A DNA stretch of 64,000 bases from Nocardioides daphniae (GTDB lineage: Bacteria; Actinomycetota; Actinomycetes; Propionibacteriales; Nocardioidaceae): contig NZ_CP038462.1 of NCBI RefSeq assembly GCF_004777465.1, positions 310,001 to 374,000 on the forward strand, in the 5' to 3' direction. A model generated the notes under the pieces. That model was not told the DNA's origin. It did no database searches and saw only the letters and a program-made list of their open reading frames with translations. A program made the position numbers and the translations under genes. This document shows positions 52,670 through 61,800 of the stretch, piece after piece. The stretch's first letter is position 1, and each line of letters starts with the position of its first letter.

Positions 52670-52714
52670 ATGGCGGAGGGTTCGGGTCACCTGGTGACTC
52701 GGACCTTCCGCCAT
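52670..52714. terminator. T-arm-like terminator hairpin, copy 3
   Basis: Arms of 22 bases, beginning ATGGCGGAGGGTTCGGGTC and ending GGACCTTCCGCCAT, pair at 19 positions around one base. It follows the collagen-like gene by 16 bases and shares its core with the copies at 29850 and 43597. Confidence 0.7.
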
Positions 52715-52727
52715 CTTCACGTCGATC

Positions 52728-52803
52728 TGGAGCGGACGACGAGACTCGAACTCGCGACATCGACCTTGGGAAGGTCGCGCTCTACCAACTGAGCTACGTC
52801 CGC
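52728..52803 (-). tRNA. tRNA-Gly (anticodon CCC), CCA encoded
   Basis: A complete cloverleaf on the minus strand: acceptor GCGGACG/CGTCCGC, D-arm GCTCAGTTGGTAGAGC, anticodon stem CGACC/GGTCG with loop TTCCCAA (anticodon CCC, reading GGG), T-arm GCGAG-TTCGAGT-CTCGT, discriminator T and an encoded CCA. No integrase or attachment duplication is seen beside it. Confidence 0.95.
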
Positions 52804-52834
52804 AACACCGGGCTGGGCCCGGCTGCTCGGAATG

Positions 52835-53596
52835 CTAGCCGATGCGCTCCAAGGTCGGGTGCTTGGGCGAGACGGTGTCGCCCGACGAGCGCCCCGTCAG
52901 CCGGCGGTGGATCCAGGGTCCGAGGAACTCCTTGGTCCAGCGCGCGTTCTCGACGAGCGCTTCCTTGCGGGTGAGCACCGGTGGCGGGGCGACCTCGATC
53001 CGCTCCAGCGTGTGGCCGATGTTGAGTGCATCGAGCACCTGCATCGCCATGTACTGGTGGCCCGCCGCGTTGAGGTGCATGCGGTCGTCGTCCATATGGG
53101 TGACCAGGTCGACGCCGCGCATCCGCCACATGTCGACCACGGTCACGTCGTGCCGGTCGGCGATCTCGCGGACCCACTCGTTGAAGATCGCCATCCGGCC
53201 GCGCACGGGGCCGTAGATGCCGCCGGCGCCCGGGTCGAAGAGCGTGAACATGACGACCCTTGCGCCGGTGCGCCGCAGCTCGACGATGGCTTCGTCGTAC
53301 GCGCGTGCGAGCGCGTCGATGTCGACCTTCGGCCGCAGCACGTCGTTGCCGCCGCCGTGGATCGTGACCAGGTCGGGGGCGAGGTCGACCGCGCGCTGGA
53401 CCTGCTCGTCGATGATCTGGGGCAGCTTGCGCCCGCGGATCGCCAGGTTGGCGTAGCGGAAGTCGTCGTCCAGGGTGGCCAGGTGCTCCGCCACCCGGTC
53501 GGCCCAGCCGCGCAGGCCGTTGGGTCGGGTGGGGTCGTCGTCGCCGACGCCCTCGGTGAAGGAGTCGCCCAGGGCCACGTAGCGCTTGAAGCTCAT
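52835..53596 (-). CDS. SGNH/GDSL hydrolase
   Basis: A 253-residue esterase/lipase-fold hydrolase. Nucleophile Ser in YVALGDSFTEG (residues 5-15), the oxyanion Gly in GRKLPQ, HGGGNDV with the Asn, and the catalytic Asp/His in DDDRMHLNAAGH. There is no signal peptide, so it is cytoplasmic or released otherwise. ATG 53596 is favoured over an upstream ATG by GAGAAT 7 nt before it. The substrate is not evident. It is divergent from dcd. Confidence 0.9.
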   Translation of the reverse strand: MSFKRYVALGDSFTEGVGDDDPTRPNGLRGWADRVAEHLATLDDDFRYANLAIRGRKLPQIIDEQVQRAVDLAPDLVTIHGGGNDVLRPKVDIDALARAYDEAIVELRRTGARVVMFTLFDPGAGGIYGPVRGRMAIFNEWVREIADRHDVTVVDMWRMRGVDLVTHMDDDRMHLNAAGHQYMAMQVLDALNIGHTLERIEVAPPPVLTRKEALVENARWTKEFLGPWIHRRLTGRSSGDTVSPKHPTLERIG

Positions 53597-53660
53597 GGGT
53601 CCCATTCTCGGGTGTCGACGCAAGCCCGCGCGCCACGGCCCTCGCGGGTAGGGTGCCACC

Positions 53661-54239
53661 GTGCTGCTCTCAGACCGCGACATCAAGGCAGAGCTCGACG
53701 CCAAGCGCATCGGGATCACCCCCTGGGACCCGGAGATGCTCCAGCCGTCGAGCATCGACATCCGCCTCGACCGCTTCTTCCGCGTCTTCGAGAACCACCG
53801 CTATCCGCACATCGACCCGGCCGCCGACCAGTCCGACCTCACCCGGATGGTCGAGCCGGAGGGCGACGAGCCCTTCATCCTGCACCCGGGCGAGTTCGTC
53901 CTCGGGTCGACGTACGAGGTGTGCTCGCTCCCCGACGACATCGCCGCGCGCGTCGAGGGCAAGTCGTCGCTGGGCCGCCTCGGCCTGCTCACCCACGCCA
54001 CCGCCGGCTTCGTCGACCCGGGCTTCTCGGGCCACGTCACGCTGGAGCTGGCCAACGTCGCGACGCTGCCGATCAAGCTCTACCCGGGCATGAAGATCGG
54101 CCAGCTCTGCTTCTTCCGCCTCACCTCGCCGGCGGAGCACCCCTACGGCTCGGAGAAGTACGGCTCGCGCTACCAGGGTCAGCGCGGCCCGACGCCGTCG
54201 CGGTCGTACGCGAACTTCCACCGCACGAAGATCGGCTGA
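53661..54239 (+). CDS. dcd: dCTP deaminase (probably bifunctional with dUTPase)
   Basis: A 192-residue enzyme making dUTP, and in actinobacteria often directly dUMP, from dCTP for thymidylate synthesis. Seen: [67 protein letters not shown] with the catalytic Glu, and [17 protein letters not shown]. Length and the [10 protein letters not shown] loop match the M. tuberculosis Dcd-Dut enzyme. GTG 53661 has TAGGGT 6 nt upstream (leaderless). Confidence 0.97.
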   Translation: MLLSDRDIKAELDAKRIGITPWDPEMLQPSSIDIRLDRFFRVFENHRYPHIDPAADQSDLTRMVEPEGDEPFILHPGEFVLGSTYEVCSLPDDIAARVEGKSSLGRLGLLTHATAGFVDPGFSGHVTLELANVATLPIKLYPGMKIGQLCFFRLTSPAEHPYGSEKYGSRYQGQRGPTPSRSYANFHRTKIG

Positions 54240-54275
54240 CACTTCTCTTCTCGCCCTTGCGCGACACCCCCCGGC

Positions 54276-54294
54276 TCAGGTTAGGCTTACCTAA
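54276..54294. promoter_or_regulatory. DtxR/IdeR-type iron box
   Basis: TCAGGTTAGGCTTACCTAA matches the IdeR/DtxR consensus TTAGGTTAGSCTAACCTAA at 17 of 19 positions. It lies about 107 bases before the siderophore-interacting protein gene, so that gene should be repressed when iron is plentiful. Confidence 0.85.
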
Positions 54295-54400
54295 CAGATC
54301 CGGGCACTGTCCGGCCCCCGAACTTCCCCGGGTCGCTCCGGTTGCCACGCCACGCGGCCCGGGGGGACGACCTACAAGTCGTCGCGAGAGCGAGAAGGTC

Positions 54401-55348
54401 ATGAGCGCCGCCACCGAAGAGACTGCCGTCGAGCCGCTGCCCCTGGTGCTGACCGAGGTGGTCGTGAGCTCCGTCGAGCGGCTCTCGCCCAGCTTCGTAC
54501 GCCTGGAGCTCGCCGGCGACGGCCTCGCCGACGTCGGCCAGCCCGTCGACGGTGACCCGTGGTGGGACCAGCGCTTCAAGCTCGTCGTGCCGCACGAGGG
54601 CGGCGCCCTCTCCGACGTCTCCCGCGCCGACGCCAGCTGGATGGCGACCTGGCGGGATCTTCCGGTCGAGGAGCGCGGCCACATGCGGACGTACACCGTG
54701 CGCGAGGTGCGCGGTGAGGGCGTCGGCACCACCGTCGTGGTGGACGTCGTCGTCCACGAGGGCGTCAGCGGGCCTGGAGCCGACTTCGCGACCGCTGCCC
54801 GCGTCGGCGACCGCGCGGTCGTCATGCTGCCGCGTCGTGGCGTCCCCTTCGGGGGCATCGAGTTCGTGCCCCCCGCCGGGGCCGAGCTGCTCCTGGTCGG
54901 CGACGAGACCGCCGTGCCCGCGATCTGCGCGATCCTCGAGCACCTTCCGGCCGGCACCACCGGCGCCGCCTTCATGGAGGTGCCGTACGCCGCCGACGTG
55001 CTCGGCTGCACGGCCCCCGACGGTGTCGAGGTGACCTGGTTGGCCCGCGAGGGGCGACCGCACGGCGAGGCGCTCACCGCGGCCGTGACGGCGTACGTCG
55101 GTGGCAGCGGCACCCCGCTCGACGAGCCGTCCGAGGTCGACGAGGGGCTCTGGGAGACCCCGACCTGGTCGTCCTCGGGCGAGGAGGTCGAGGGCGTGGC
55201 CGACACCGCGGAGCTCTACGCCTGGATCGCCGGCGAGGCCGGCACGGTGACCAGCCTGCGTCGCTACCTGGTCAAGGAGCAGGGGCTCGACCGCAGTCAG
55301 GTGGCCTTCATGGGCTACTGGCGGCGCGGTGTCGCGATGAAGTCCTGA
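54401..55348 (+). CDS. Siderophore-interacting protein (FAD-dependent ferric-siderophore reductase)
   Basis: A 315-residue cytoplasmic flavoprotein that releases iron from imported ferric siderophores by reduction. The FAD-binding domain has FVRLELAGDGL and HMRTYTVREV (the RxYTxR motif); the SIP domain has LLLVGDETAVPAICAILEHL, EVTWLAREG and YAWIAGEAGTVTSLRRYLV, ending QVAFMGYWRRG. GAGAAGG precedes the ATG. The upstream iron box indicates induction by iron shortage. No siderophore import genes are adjacent. Confidence 0.93.
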   Translation: MSAATEETAVEPLPLVLTEVVVSSVERLSPSFVRLELAGDGLADVGQPVDGDPWWDQRFKLVVPHEGGALSDVSRADASWMATWRDLPVEERGHMRTYTVREVRGEGVGTTVVVDVVVHEGVSGPGADFATAARVGDRAVVMLPRRGVPFGGIEFVPPAGAELLLVGDETAVPAICAILEHLPAGTTGAAFMEVPYAADVLGCTAPDGVEVTWLAREGRPHGEALTAAVTAYVGGSGTPLDEPSEVDEGLWETPTWSSSGEEVEGVADTAELYAWIAGEAGTVTSLRRYLVKEQGLDRSQVAFMGYWRRGVAMKS

Positions 55349-55349
55349 C

Positions 55350-55639
55350 TCAGGCGACCTGCTTGAACGGGTCGTGCTCGGCCAGCAGACGGTCGATGCG
55401 CGCCTGGTCGAGGCGGTGGTGCACGGCCTGGTTCTCCTGGTTGTCGCGCACGACCTTGGCGAGCGTGAAGGTCGAGGAGACCAGGAAGAGCGACGTCATC
55501 CCGAGGAAGGCGCGCGCCCACGGGTCGAGGGGGAGGAAGAGCACTGCCCATGCGACGCCGAGGAGGGCGACGTGAAGGCGATGACGGCCTGCACGAAGAA
55601 GGCCTGGGTGTTCTTGGCGGAGGGCGAGTTCTTGTCCAT
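55350..55639 (-). CDS. YiaAB-type two-helix inner-membrane protein, frameshifted
   Basis: About 96 residues. MDKNSPSAKNTQAFFVQAVI opens the YiaA/YiaB two-helix domain, which continues after a frame slip near 55571 as LLGVAWAVLFLPLDPWARAF and LGMTSLFLVSSTFTLAKVVR, ending DRLLAEHDPFKQVA. One missing base explains the slip. It converges on the siderophore-interacting protein gene, with stops one base apart. Function unknown in the family. Confidence 0.72.
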
Positions 55640-55703
55640 GCGCACCACAGTGGCCCGCCGGCGCAGGCCGGCAGATCCGTGCAGGTACTCATTCGCCCTG
55701 GGT

Positions 55704-55786
55704 GGGCCACCTCAGACGAAGAGGTGGCCCCCGCGGGTTCCTCGACACGGCGGGGGGAGGGGATGCGTGTCGAGTCCGCGGGGGCC
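55704..55786. terminator. Pair of strong hairpins
   Basis: First GGGCCACCTC/GAGGTGGCCC (55704-55730), then an overlapping long stem GGCCCCCGCGG/CCGCGGGGGCC (55726-55786) with an inner CTCGACAC/GTGTCGAG. They fill the 247-base gap after the acyl-CoA synthetase gene (minus strand); only one of the two can form at a time. I see no gene here. Confidence 0.65.
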
Positions 55787-55886
55787 GTGGCGCTGCGTCT
55801 CCGGGGTCGGCGGTCGTGGGGAGTCCGCCGCGGTGACGCGCGCCGTCCGGGGTCCCCCTGCTGGGGGAGGCGGGGTGGGCCTTGGG

Positions 55887-57470
55887 TCAGACCTTGCGCA
55901 GCTCGTGCTTCATGACCTTGCCCGTGGAGGTGCGCGGGAGGCCGTCGGCGAAGACGATGTCGCGCGGCACCTTGTAGCCGGCGATCCACTCGCGGGCGTG
56001 GCGACCACCTCGGCGACGGTCAGCTCGGCGCCGTGCTCGGTGATGACGAAGGCGCGGGCCGCTCGCCCCACTTCTCGTCGGGCACGCCGACCACGGCGAC
56101 GTCGACGATCTGCGGGTGGCGCAGCAGCGCCTGCTCGACCTCGACGGTGGAGATGTTCTCGCCGCCGGAGATCACGATGTCCTTGGCCCGGTCGCGCACC
56201 TGGATGTAGCCGTCGGGTGCATGACGCCGAGGTCGCCGGTGTGGAACCAGCCGCCGTGGAAGGCCTCCTCGGTGGCGTCGGGGTTGCGGAAGTAGCCGAG
56301 CATGATGTTGTTGCCGCGCAGCACGATCTCGCCCATCGTCTCGCCGTCGGCCGGCACGTCGTTCATGTCGAGGTCGACGACGCGGGCACGCTCGGCCTGG
56401 ACCATCCCGACGCCCTGGCGCGAGAGCAGGTTGGCGCGCTCGGAGGCGGCCAAGGTGGGCCAGCCCTCCTGGTGCTCGCAGATCGTGAAGGGGCCGTAGC
56501 TCTCGGTCAGTCCGTAGACGTGGACGACGTGGATGCCGATCTCCTCGAGCGCCGCGATCACGGTCGGGGCGGGCGGGGCGCCGGCGGTGGTGATGCGCAG
56601 CGGGCGGTCGAGGGCGTGGGCCTGCTCGGCGCCGGCGATCGTGGTGCAGACGGCCGGGGCGCCACAGATGTGGGTGGTGCCGAGGTCGTCGATCGCGTGC
56701 CACACGGCCTCGGCGCGCACCTCGCGCAGGCAGATCTGGGTGCCGCCGGCGGCGGTCACGGCCCAGGCGGTGCACCAGCCGTTGCAGTGGAACATCGGCA
56801 GCGTCCACAGGTACTTCGACTCCGGCGTGAACTGGTTGTGCACGACCGAGCCCATCGACGCCAGGTAGGCGCCGCGGTGGGAGTACATAACGCCCTTGGG
56901 GGTGCCGGTGGTGCCGGAGGTGTAGTTGATCGAGATGACGCCCTGCTCGTCGGCGACCTCGTAGGGCAGCGGCTGCTCGACGGGGGACGCGACGTACGAC
57001 GCGTAGTCGCCGGTGACCTCGGCGCTGCCGGAGGGCGCCAGGCCCGACTCGGAGTCGTTGACCTCGACGACCTTGCCCAGCGCCGGGACCAGCTCGCGGA
57101 TGCCCTCGACGCGCTCGACCAGCTCGGTGTCGACGAGCAGGACCCGCGCCTCGCAGTGGTTGAGGATCTGGGCGATCTCGGGGCGGGTCAGGCGCGTGTT
57201 GAGCGCGACCAGCACCGTGCCGGCCAAGGGCGCGGCGAAGTGGGCGAAGATCGACTCGGGCACGTTGGGGGTCAGCACCGCGACCCGCTCGCCGGGCGCG
57301 ACGTCGCGCTTGAGGGCCGCCGCGAGCGACTGGACCTCGTCGGCGAACTCGGCGTACGTGTAGCTGCGCCCACCGTGCAGCACCGCGGTCTTGTCGGGGA
57401 AGACCTCGGCGGAGCGCTCGAGGAAGCGCAGCGGGGTGAGGGCGGAGTGGTTCGCGGGCGTGGTCGACAC
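55887..57470 (-). CDS. Acyl-CoA synthetase (AMP-binding), three frameshifts
   Basis: Adenylate-forming ligase of about 530 residues activating a fatty acid or related acid with ATP and CoA. Seen: the P-loop-like [97 protein letters not shown] and the catalytic Lys in [14 protein letters not shown]. The frame slips near 56218, 56062 and 55998; each is mended by one extra base, so the gene is probably intact. The medium-chain (FadD/acyl-CoA synthetase YngI-like) group fits; substrate unknown. GTG 57470 has GGAG 6 nt upstream. Confidence 0.88.
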
Positions 57471-57677
57471 AGGGGGCTCCGTGGGGGTACGGGGAAACGT
57501 CAACGGTGGCGGGCGGGAGACCTGCTGGGGGACAGGTCTCGCGGTGCCACGCGCGCGGCAGCGTCGACGCGCGTGGGACGAGCGTACGAACGCAGCCCCC
57601 CGGACCTCCAGCGAGTTGCGCCGAGAAGTCCGAGGGCTGCGACGAGTGGTCACCAGGGCAGGTCCGTGTCCGCTGCC

Positions 57678-57731
57678 GAGTGTGCAGAAGATGTCGGTAG
57701 CACCCGGCTGAGCGGCATCCTCTGCACACTC
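57678..57731. repeat. 54-bp palindrome, left copy
   Basis: Arms GAGTGTGCAGAAGATGTCG and CGGCATCCTCTGCACACTC pair at 17 of 19 positions with a 16-base loop. It lies 10 bases beyond the 3' end of the AbiEi/DUF559-type gene. The same element recurs at 58758, beyond the 5' end of that gene. Confidence 0.8.
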
Positions 57732-57741
57732 ACCACTGCAC

Positions 57742-58656
57742 TCACCTCTGCACTCGGGGCCAGAGCAGGTGCCGCCCCGCGGCAGTGAGTGCCGACGTAC
57801 GCAGCAGCTCGTGCCAGGCGTCGATCCTGCGGCGGTCACTGGCTCGGCCCAGGCTCCGGTCGACGTCGGCCAGCACCTCCTCGGGGCGACGCAGCAGGTC
57901 GACGGCGGAGTAGCCACGTCGTACCCAACCTGCAGCCTCCAGGTGCCGGGAGCGCCGCAGGTCCGAGCGCTGGCGCGCGACCTCCAGGTGGTGGTGGCCG
58001 TCGTACTCGTGCAGCACCCGAGTGCCGTCGAGCCGCAGGTCGCCCCGGGCGACGAAGTGGCCCTGTGCGTCACGCACCTCGAACTGCGGCGTCACGTCGG
58101 CGCCCACGCTCCGGTGGAGCTCGCGCAGCACCGTCTCCCAGGGCGACTCGGAGCGGGCGTCGGCCCTCGACAGCAGGCGCCTGAGGCGTGGCGCGCCGGG
58201 GCGCCCCCGCAAGGCCACCTGGTCCAGTGCGGCGGATGTGACCAACCGTTGGTGCAACGCGGAGTCGAGCGCCATGAGGGCGTCGAGGTCGCCGAGGTCG
58301 CGGCACAGGGCCAGTACGACGTCCGCGGCGGGTGCCACCGGGAGTCCCTGCGCCATGAGGGGCGTCCCGCTCTGGTGGGATCTGGTTGCCCGCAGTCCGC
58401 GACGACGTACGGGGTGGGCGGCAGGCGGCAGGGCGACCACCGTGACCAGGTCGTCGGGCAGCGGGGGCAGCCAGAGGCCGAGCAGGCGAGCGGCAGTGAC
58501 GTGGGTGAAGCAGGCGTCCGGGGGCAGGACCCCTAGCCAGGCCCGGAGAGTGGCCAGCTCGGGCGCCGGGGCGTCCTTGCGGCGGTGGGCTCCGCGGGTC
58601 ACGCGGAGGAAGGCCACCCCTGCCCGTTGTCCGCTGCGCGTCGTACGCATCTCCAT
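57742..58656 (-). CDS. AbiEi-antitoxin/DUF559-like protein
   Basis: A 304-residue protein of the actinobacterial group annotated as AbiEi-family antitoxin-like with a C-terminal DUF559/Vsr-like nuclease fold. The middle has DACFTHVTAARLLGLWLP and RGLRATRSHQSG typical of that group; the C-terminus has WETVLRELHRSVGADVTPQF, RGDLRLDGTRVLHEYDGHHH (endonuclease-like D and E) and HLEAAGWVRRGYSAVDLLRRP. No toxin gene is adjacent. It is bracketed by two copies of a 54-bp palindrome. CAGCCT ends 6 nt before the ATG (leaderless). Function in these orphans is unknown. Confidence 0.7.
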   Translation of the reverse strand: MEMRTTRSGQRAGVAFLRVTRGAHRRKDAPAPELATLRAWLGVLPPDACFTHVTAARLLGLWLPPLPDDLVTVVALPPAAHPVRRRGLRATRSHQSGTPLMAQGLPVAPAADVVLALCRDLGDLDALMALDSALHQRLVTSAALDQVALRGRPGAPRLRRLLSRADARSESPWETVLRELHRSVGADVTPQFEVRDAQGHFVARGDLRLDGTRVLHEYDGHHHLEVARQRSDLRRSRHLEAAGWVRRGYSAVDLLRRPEEVLADVDRSLGRASDRRRIDAWHELLRTSALTAAGRHLLWPRVQR

Positions 58657-58757
58657 ACGGGCAGGCTGGCCTGCGTGAGGGGTCGCCGGTGGTGGCCCGG
58701 GCTCGCCGTGGGGAGAACGGTGCTCTGTGTGTGCCCGGCGGCCTCCGATTCACCCAC

Positions 58758-58811
58758 GAGTGTGCAGAAGATGTCGTCGGGGCTTCGCTGAGCGACATCA
58801 TCTGCACACTC
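58758..58811. repeat. 54-bp palindrome, right copy
   Basis: Arms GAGTGTGCAGAAGATGTCG and CGACATCATCTGCACACTC pair at 18 of 19 positions. The left arm is identical to that at 57678, and the loop shares GCTGAGCG. It lies about 100 bases upstream of the AbiEi/DUF559-type start. Confidence 0.8.
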
Positions 58812-58817
58812 GCCAGA

Positions 58818-58860
58818 ACGCAGAAGGCCGCCACCCAGGTCGGGTGGCGGCCTTCTGCGT
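58818..58860. terminator. Terminator of the iron-sulfur reductase gene
   Basis: Perfect 19-bp stem ACGCAGAAGGCCGCCACCC/GGGTGGCGGCCTTCTGCGT with a 5-base loop, 8 bases after the stop on the minus strand. It is the strongest hairpin in the window. Confidence 0.9.
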
Positions 58861-58868
58861 CTGACGGA

Positions 58869-61800
58869 TCAGAGGTCGAACAGCGACTTCGCTCCGTGGA
58901 TGTCGGCGTCCGTACGCGGCGTGTGCGCCTCGCCGTTGGAGACCGGCGCCGCGGGGGCGGCCGGCGCCTCGCTAGGTGCCTCGGTGGCCGGTGCCTCGGC
59001 CGCGGGTGCCTCCTCGACGGGTGCCTCCTCGGCCGGAGCCTCAGCCGCGGGTGCCTCCTCGGCCGGCGCCTCCTCCACCGGAGCGGCGGCAGCAGCGGCC
59101 GGGGCGGCAGCAGCCGGAGCTGCAGGAGCCACGGTGCCCGGGGCGACCTGGACGGCACCGTCGGGCGCCTCGATGTCGAAGAGCGACGAGGCGTTGTGGA
59201 TGTCGACGTCCGTACGCGGCGTGCTCACCGCACCCGAACCAGCCACCGGGGCGGCTGCGGGAGCAGCGGCCGCAGGCGGAGCAGCCGGAGCAGCCTCGGT
59301 CGCAGCGGGCGTCTCAGCCTTCGGAGCCTCAGCCTTCGGAGCTTCAGCCACGGGGGCCTCCGCCGGAGCAGCGGGAGCCTCATCAGCCGGAGCGGCAGCC
59401 GGAGCGGCAGCGGCAGGGGCCACGGTGCCGGCGGCGACCTGGACCGCGCCGTCGGGCGCCTCGATGTCGAAGAGCGACGAGGCGTTGTGGATGTCGACGT
59501 CCGTACGCGGCGTGCTCACCGCACCCGAACCAGCCACCGGGGCGGCTGCGGGAGCGGCAGCCGGGGCCGGAGCAGCTGCGGCGGGAGCCGGAGCCTCCGC
59601 AGCAGGCGCCTCGGCCTTGGGGGCCTCAGCCTTCGGAGCCTCGGCGGCGGGAGCAGCAGGAGCTGCCGGAGCCTCCGTCGGGGCCGCGATGTCGAAGAGC
59701 GACCCGCCGGCGTTGAGGTCCTGCGCCGGAGCGGCGGGAGCGGCAGGCGCAGCCTCGGTCGTGGCCGGCTCGGCCTTCGCCTCGGCCGGGGCCGCAGCCG
59801 GAGCCTCGGTCGGGGCGACGTCGAAGAGCGACCCACCCGCGTTGAGGTCCTGAGCCGGGGCAGCCTTCGCCTCGGCCGGCTTGGTCTCGGCCTTCTCCTC
59901 CGCCGCCGGAGCCACGTCGAAGAGCGAGCCGGAGCCCAGGTCAGCCTTCGCCTCGGCCGGCTTGGCCTCGGCCTTCTCCTCAGCGGCCGGAGCCACGTCG
60001 AAGAGCGAGCCACCGGCAGCCGGAGCAGCCGCAGCGGGCTTGGTCTCCTCGGGAGCCGGGGTGTCGAAGAGCGAGCTCGACGCCTTGGCGTTCGCGCCCA
60101 CCTCGTCCGGGGCGGTGACGGTGTTCTCGGTCTGGGTGACGTCCCCGACCTCGGGCTCGTCCTTGACCTCCTCGTCGCCCTTGGCGGTCGACTTGGCGGT
60201 CGCGCCGGCAGCGGCAGCCTCCTGGGCCGCGCCGCGTACGGCCTTGGTCGCCTGCTCGCCCTTGACCGAGGCCAGCAGCATCTGCGCGACGTCGAGGACC
60301 TCGACGGCCTCGTCGGCACGGCCAGCAGCCTGCTCGGCGGTCAGGCCGTCGGCCAGCATCACGCGGCAGAAGGGGCAACCGACGGCGATCTGGTCGGCAC
60401 CGGTGGCGACGGCCTCCTGGGTGCGGTTGACGTTGATCCGCTCGCCGAGGGTCTCCTCCATCCACATGCGGGCACCACCGGCGCCACAGCAGAAGGACCG
60501 CTCGTTGGCGCGCTCCATCTCGACGTACTCGACGCCGGGAAGGATCTCGAGCAGCTCGCGCGGCGGGGTGTACACCTGGTTGTGGCGACCCAGGTAGCAC
60601 GGGTCGTGGTAGGTGATCGAGCGCTTGGCGGCGCCGACGCCGTCCTTCATCGGGGTCAGCTTGCCCTCGCGCACGAGGCGGTTGAGCAGCTGCGTGTGGT
60701 GGATGACCTCGAGCTCGATGCCGAAGTCCTTGTACTCGTTCTTCAGCGTGTTGAAGCAGTGCGCACAGGTCGAGACGACCTTCTTGACCTTGAACTCCTT
60801 GAACGTCTCGACGTTCTGCTGGGCCAGCGACTGGAAGAGCATCTCGTTGCCGGCGCGGCGGGCGGAGTCACCGGTGCAGGTCTCGCCGTTGCCCAGGACG
60901 CCGAAGGAGATGCCGCCGATGTTGAGCAGCTCGGCCACGGCGCGCGTGGTCTTCTTCGCACGGTCCTCGTAGGCGCCGGCGCAGCCGACCCAGAAGAGCC
61001 AGTCGACCTCGTCGAGCGACTCGATGGTCTCGCCGACGACGGGCACGTCGAAGTCGAGGTCCTTGGCCCAGTCGAGGCGGGCGTTGGGCGACATGTTCCA
61101 CGGGTTGCCCTTGCCCTCCAAGCCCTTGAAGAGCTGGTTGAGCTCGGCCGGGAAGTTCGACTCCACCAGCATCTGGTAGCGACGCATGTCCATGATGTGG
61201 TCGACGTGCTCGATGTCGACCGGGCACTGCTGAACGCAGGCGCCGCAGGAGGTGCACGACCAGAGGACGTCCTCGTCGATGACGAAGTCGCCGCCCTCGG
61301 GGTTGTAGAACCAGTCGGTGACCTCGGTGGTCGAGCCGGAGGCAGCGTCCTGGTCGCCCTTCCCGATCAGCGAGCGGTTGACGACGCCGGCCAGGGCCGG
61401 GTCCTTCTCCAGCAGCGCAGTCGCGGCCTCGGAGCCCTCGCCACCGGCGTTGATGTAGGGCGCCTTGGCGTAGGCGTGCTCACGCAGGCCCATGACGAGC
61501 AGCTTGGGGGAGAGCGGCTTCTCGGTGTTCCAGGCGGGGCACTGCGACTGGCAGCGGCCACACTCGGTGCAGGTGGTGAAGTCGAGGATGCCCTTCCAGG
61601 AGAAGTCCTCGATCTTGCCGACGCCGAGGACGGTCTCCTCGTCCATGTCGTCGAGCGCGTCCAGCGTGAACGGCTTGCCGTCGACGACGAGCGGCTTGAT
61701 CGCGCCGAGCGCGGTGCCGCCGTCTTCCTCACGCTTGTAGAAGATGTTGAACCAGGCGGTGAAGCGGTGCCACGCGACACCCATGGTGAGGTTGCTGGAG

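Noticed and set aside
52728..52803. tRNA-Gly as the attachment site of an integrated element
   Set aside because: No integrase, excisionase or duplicated tRNA 3' end was found nearby.
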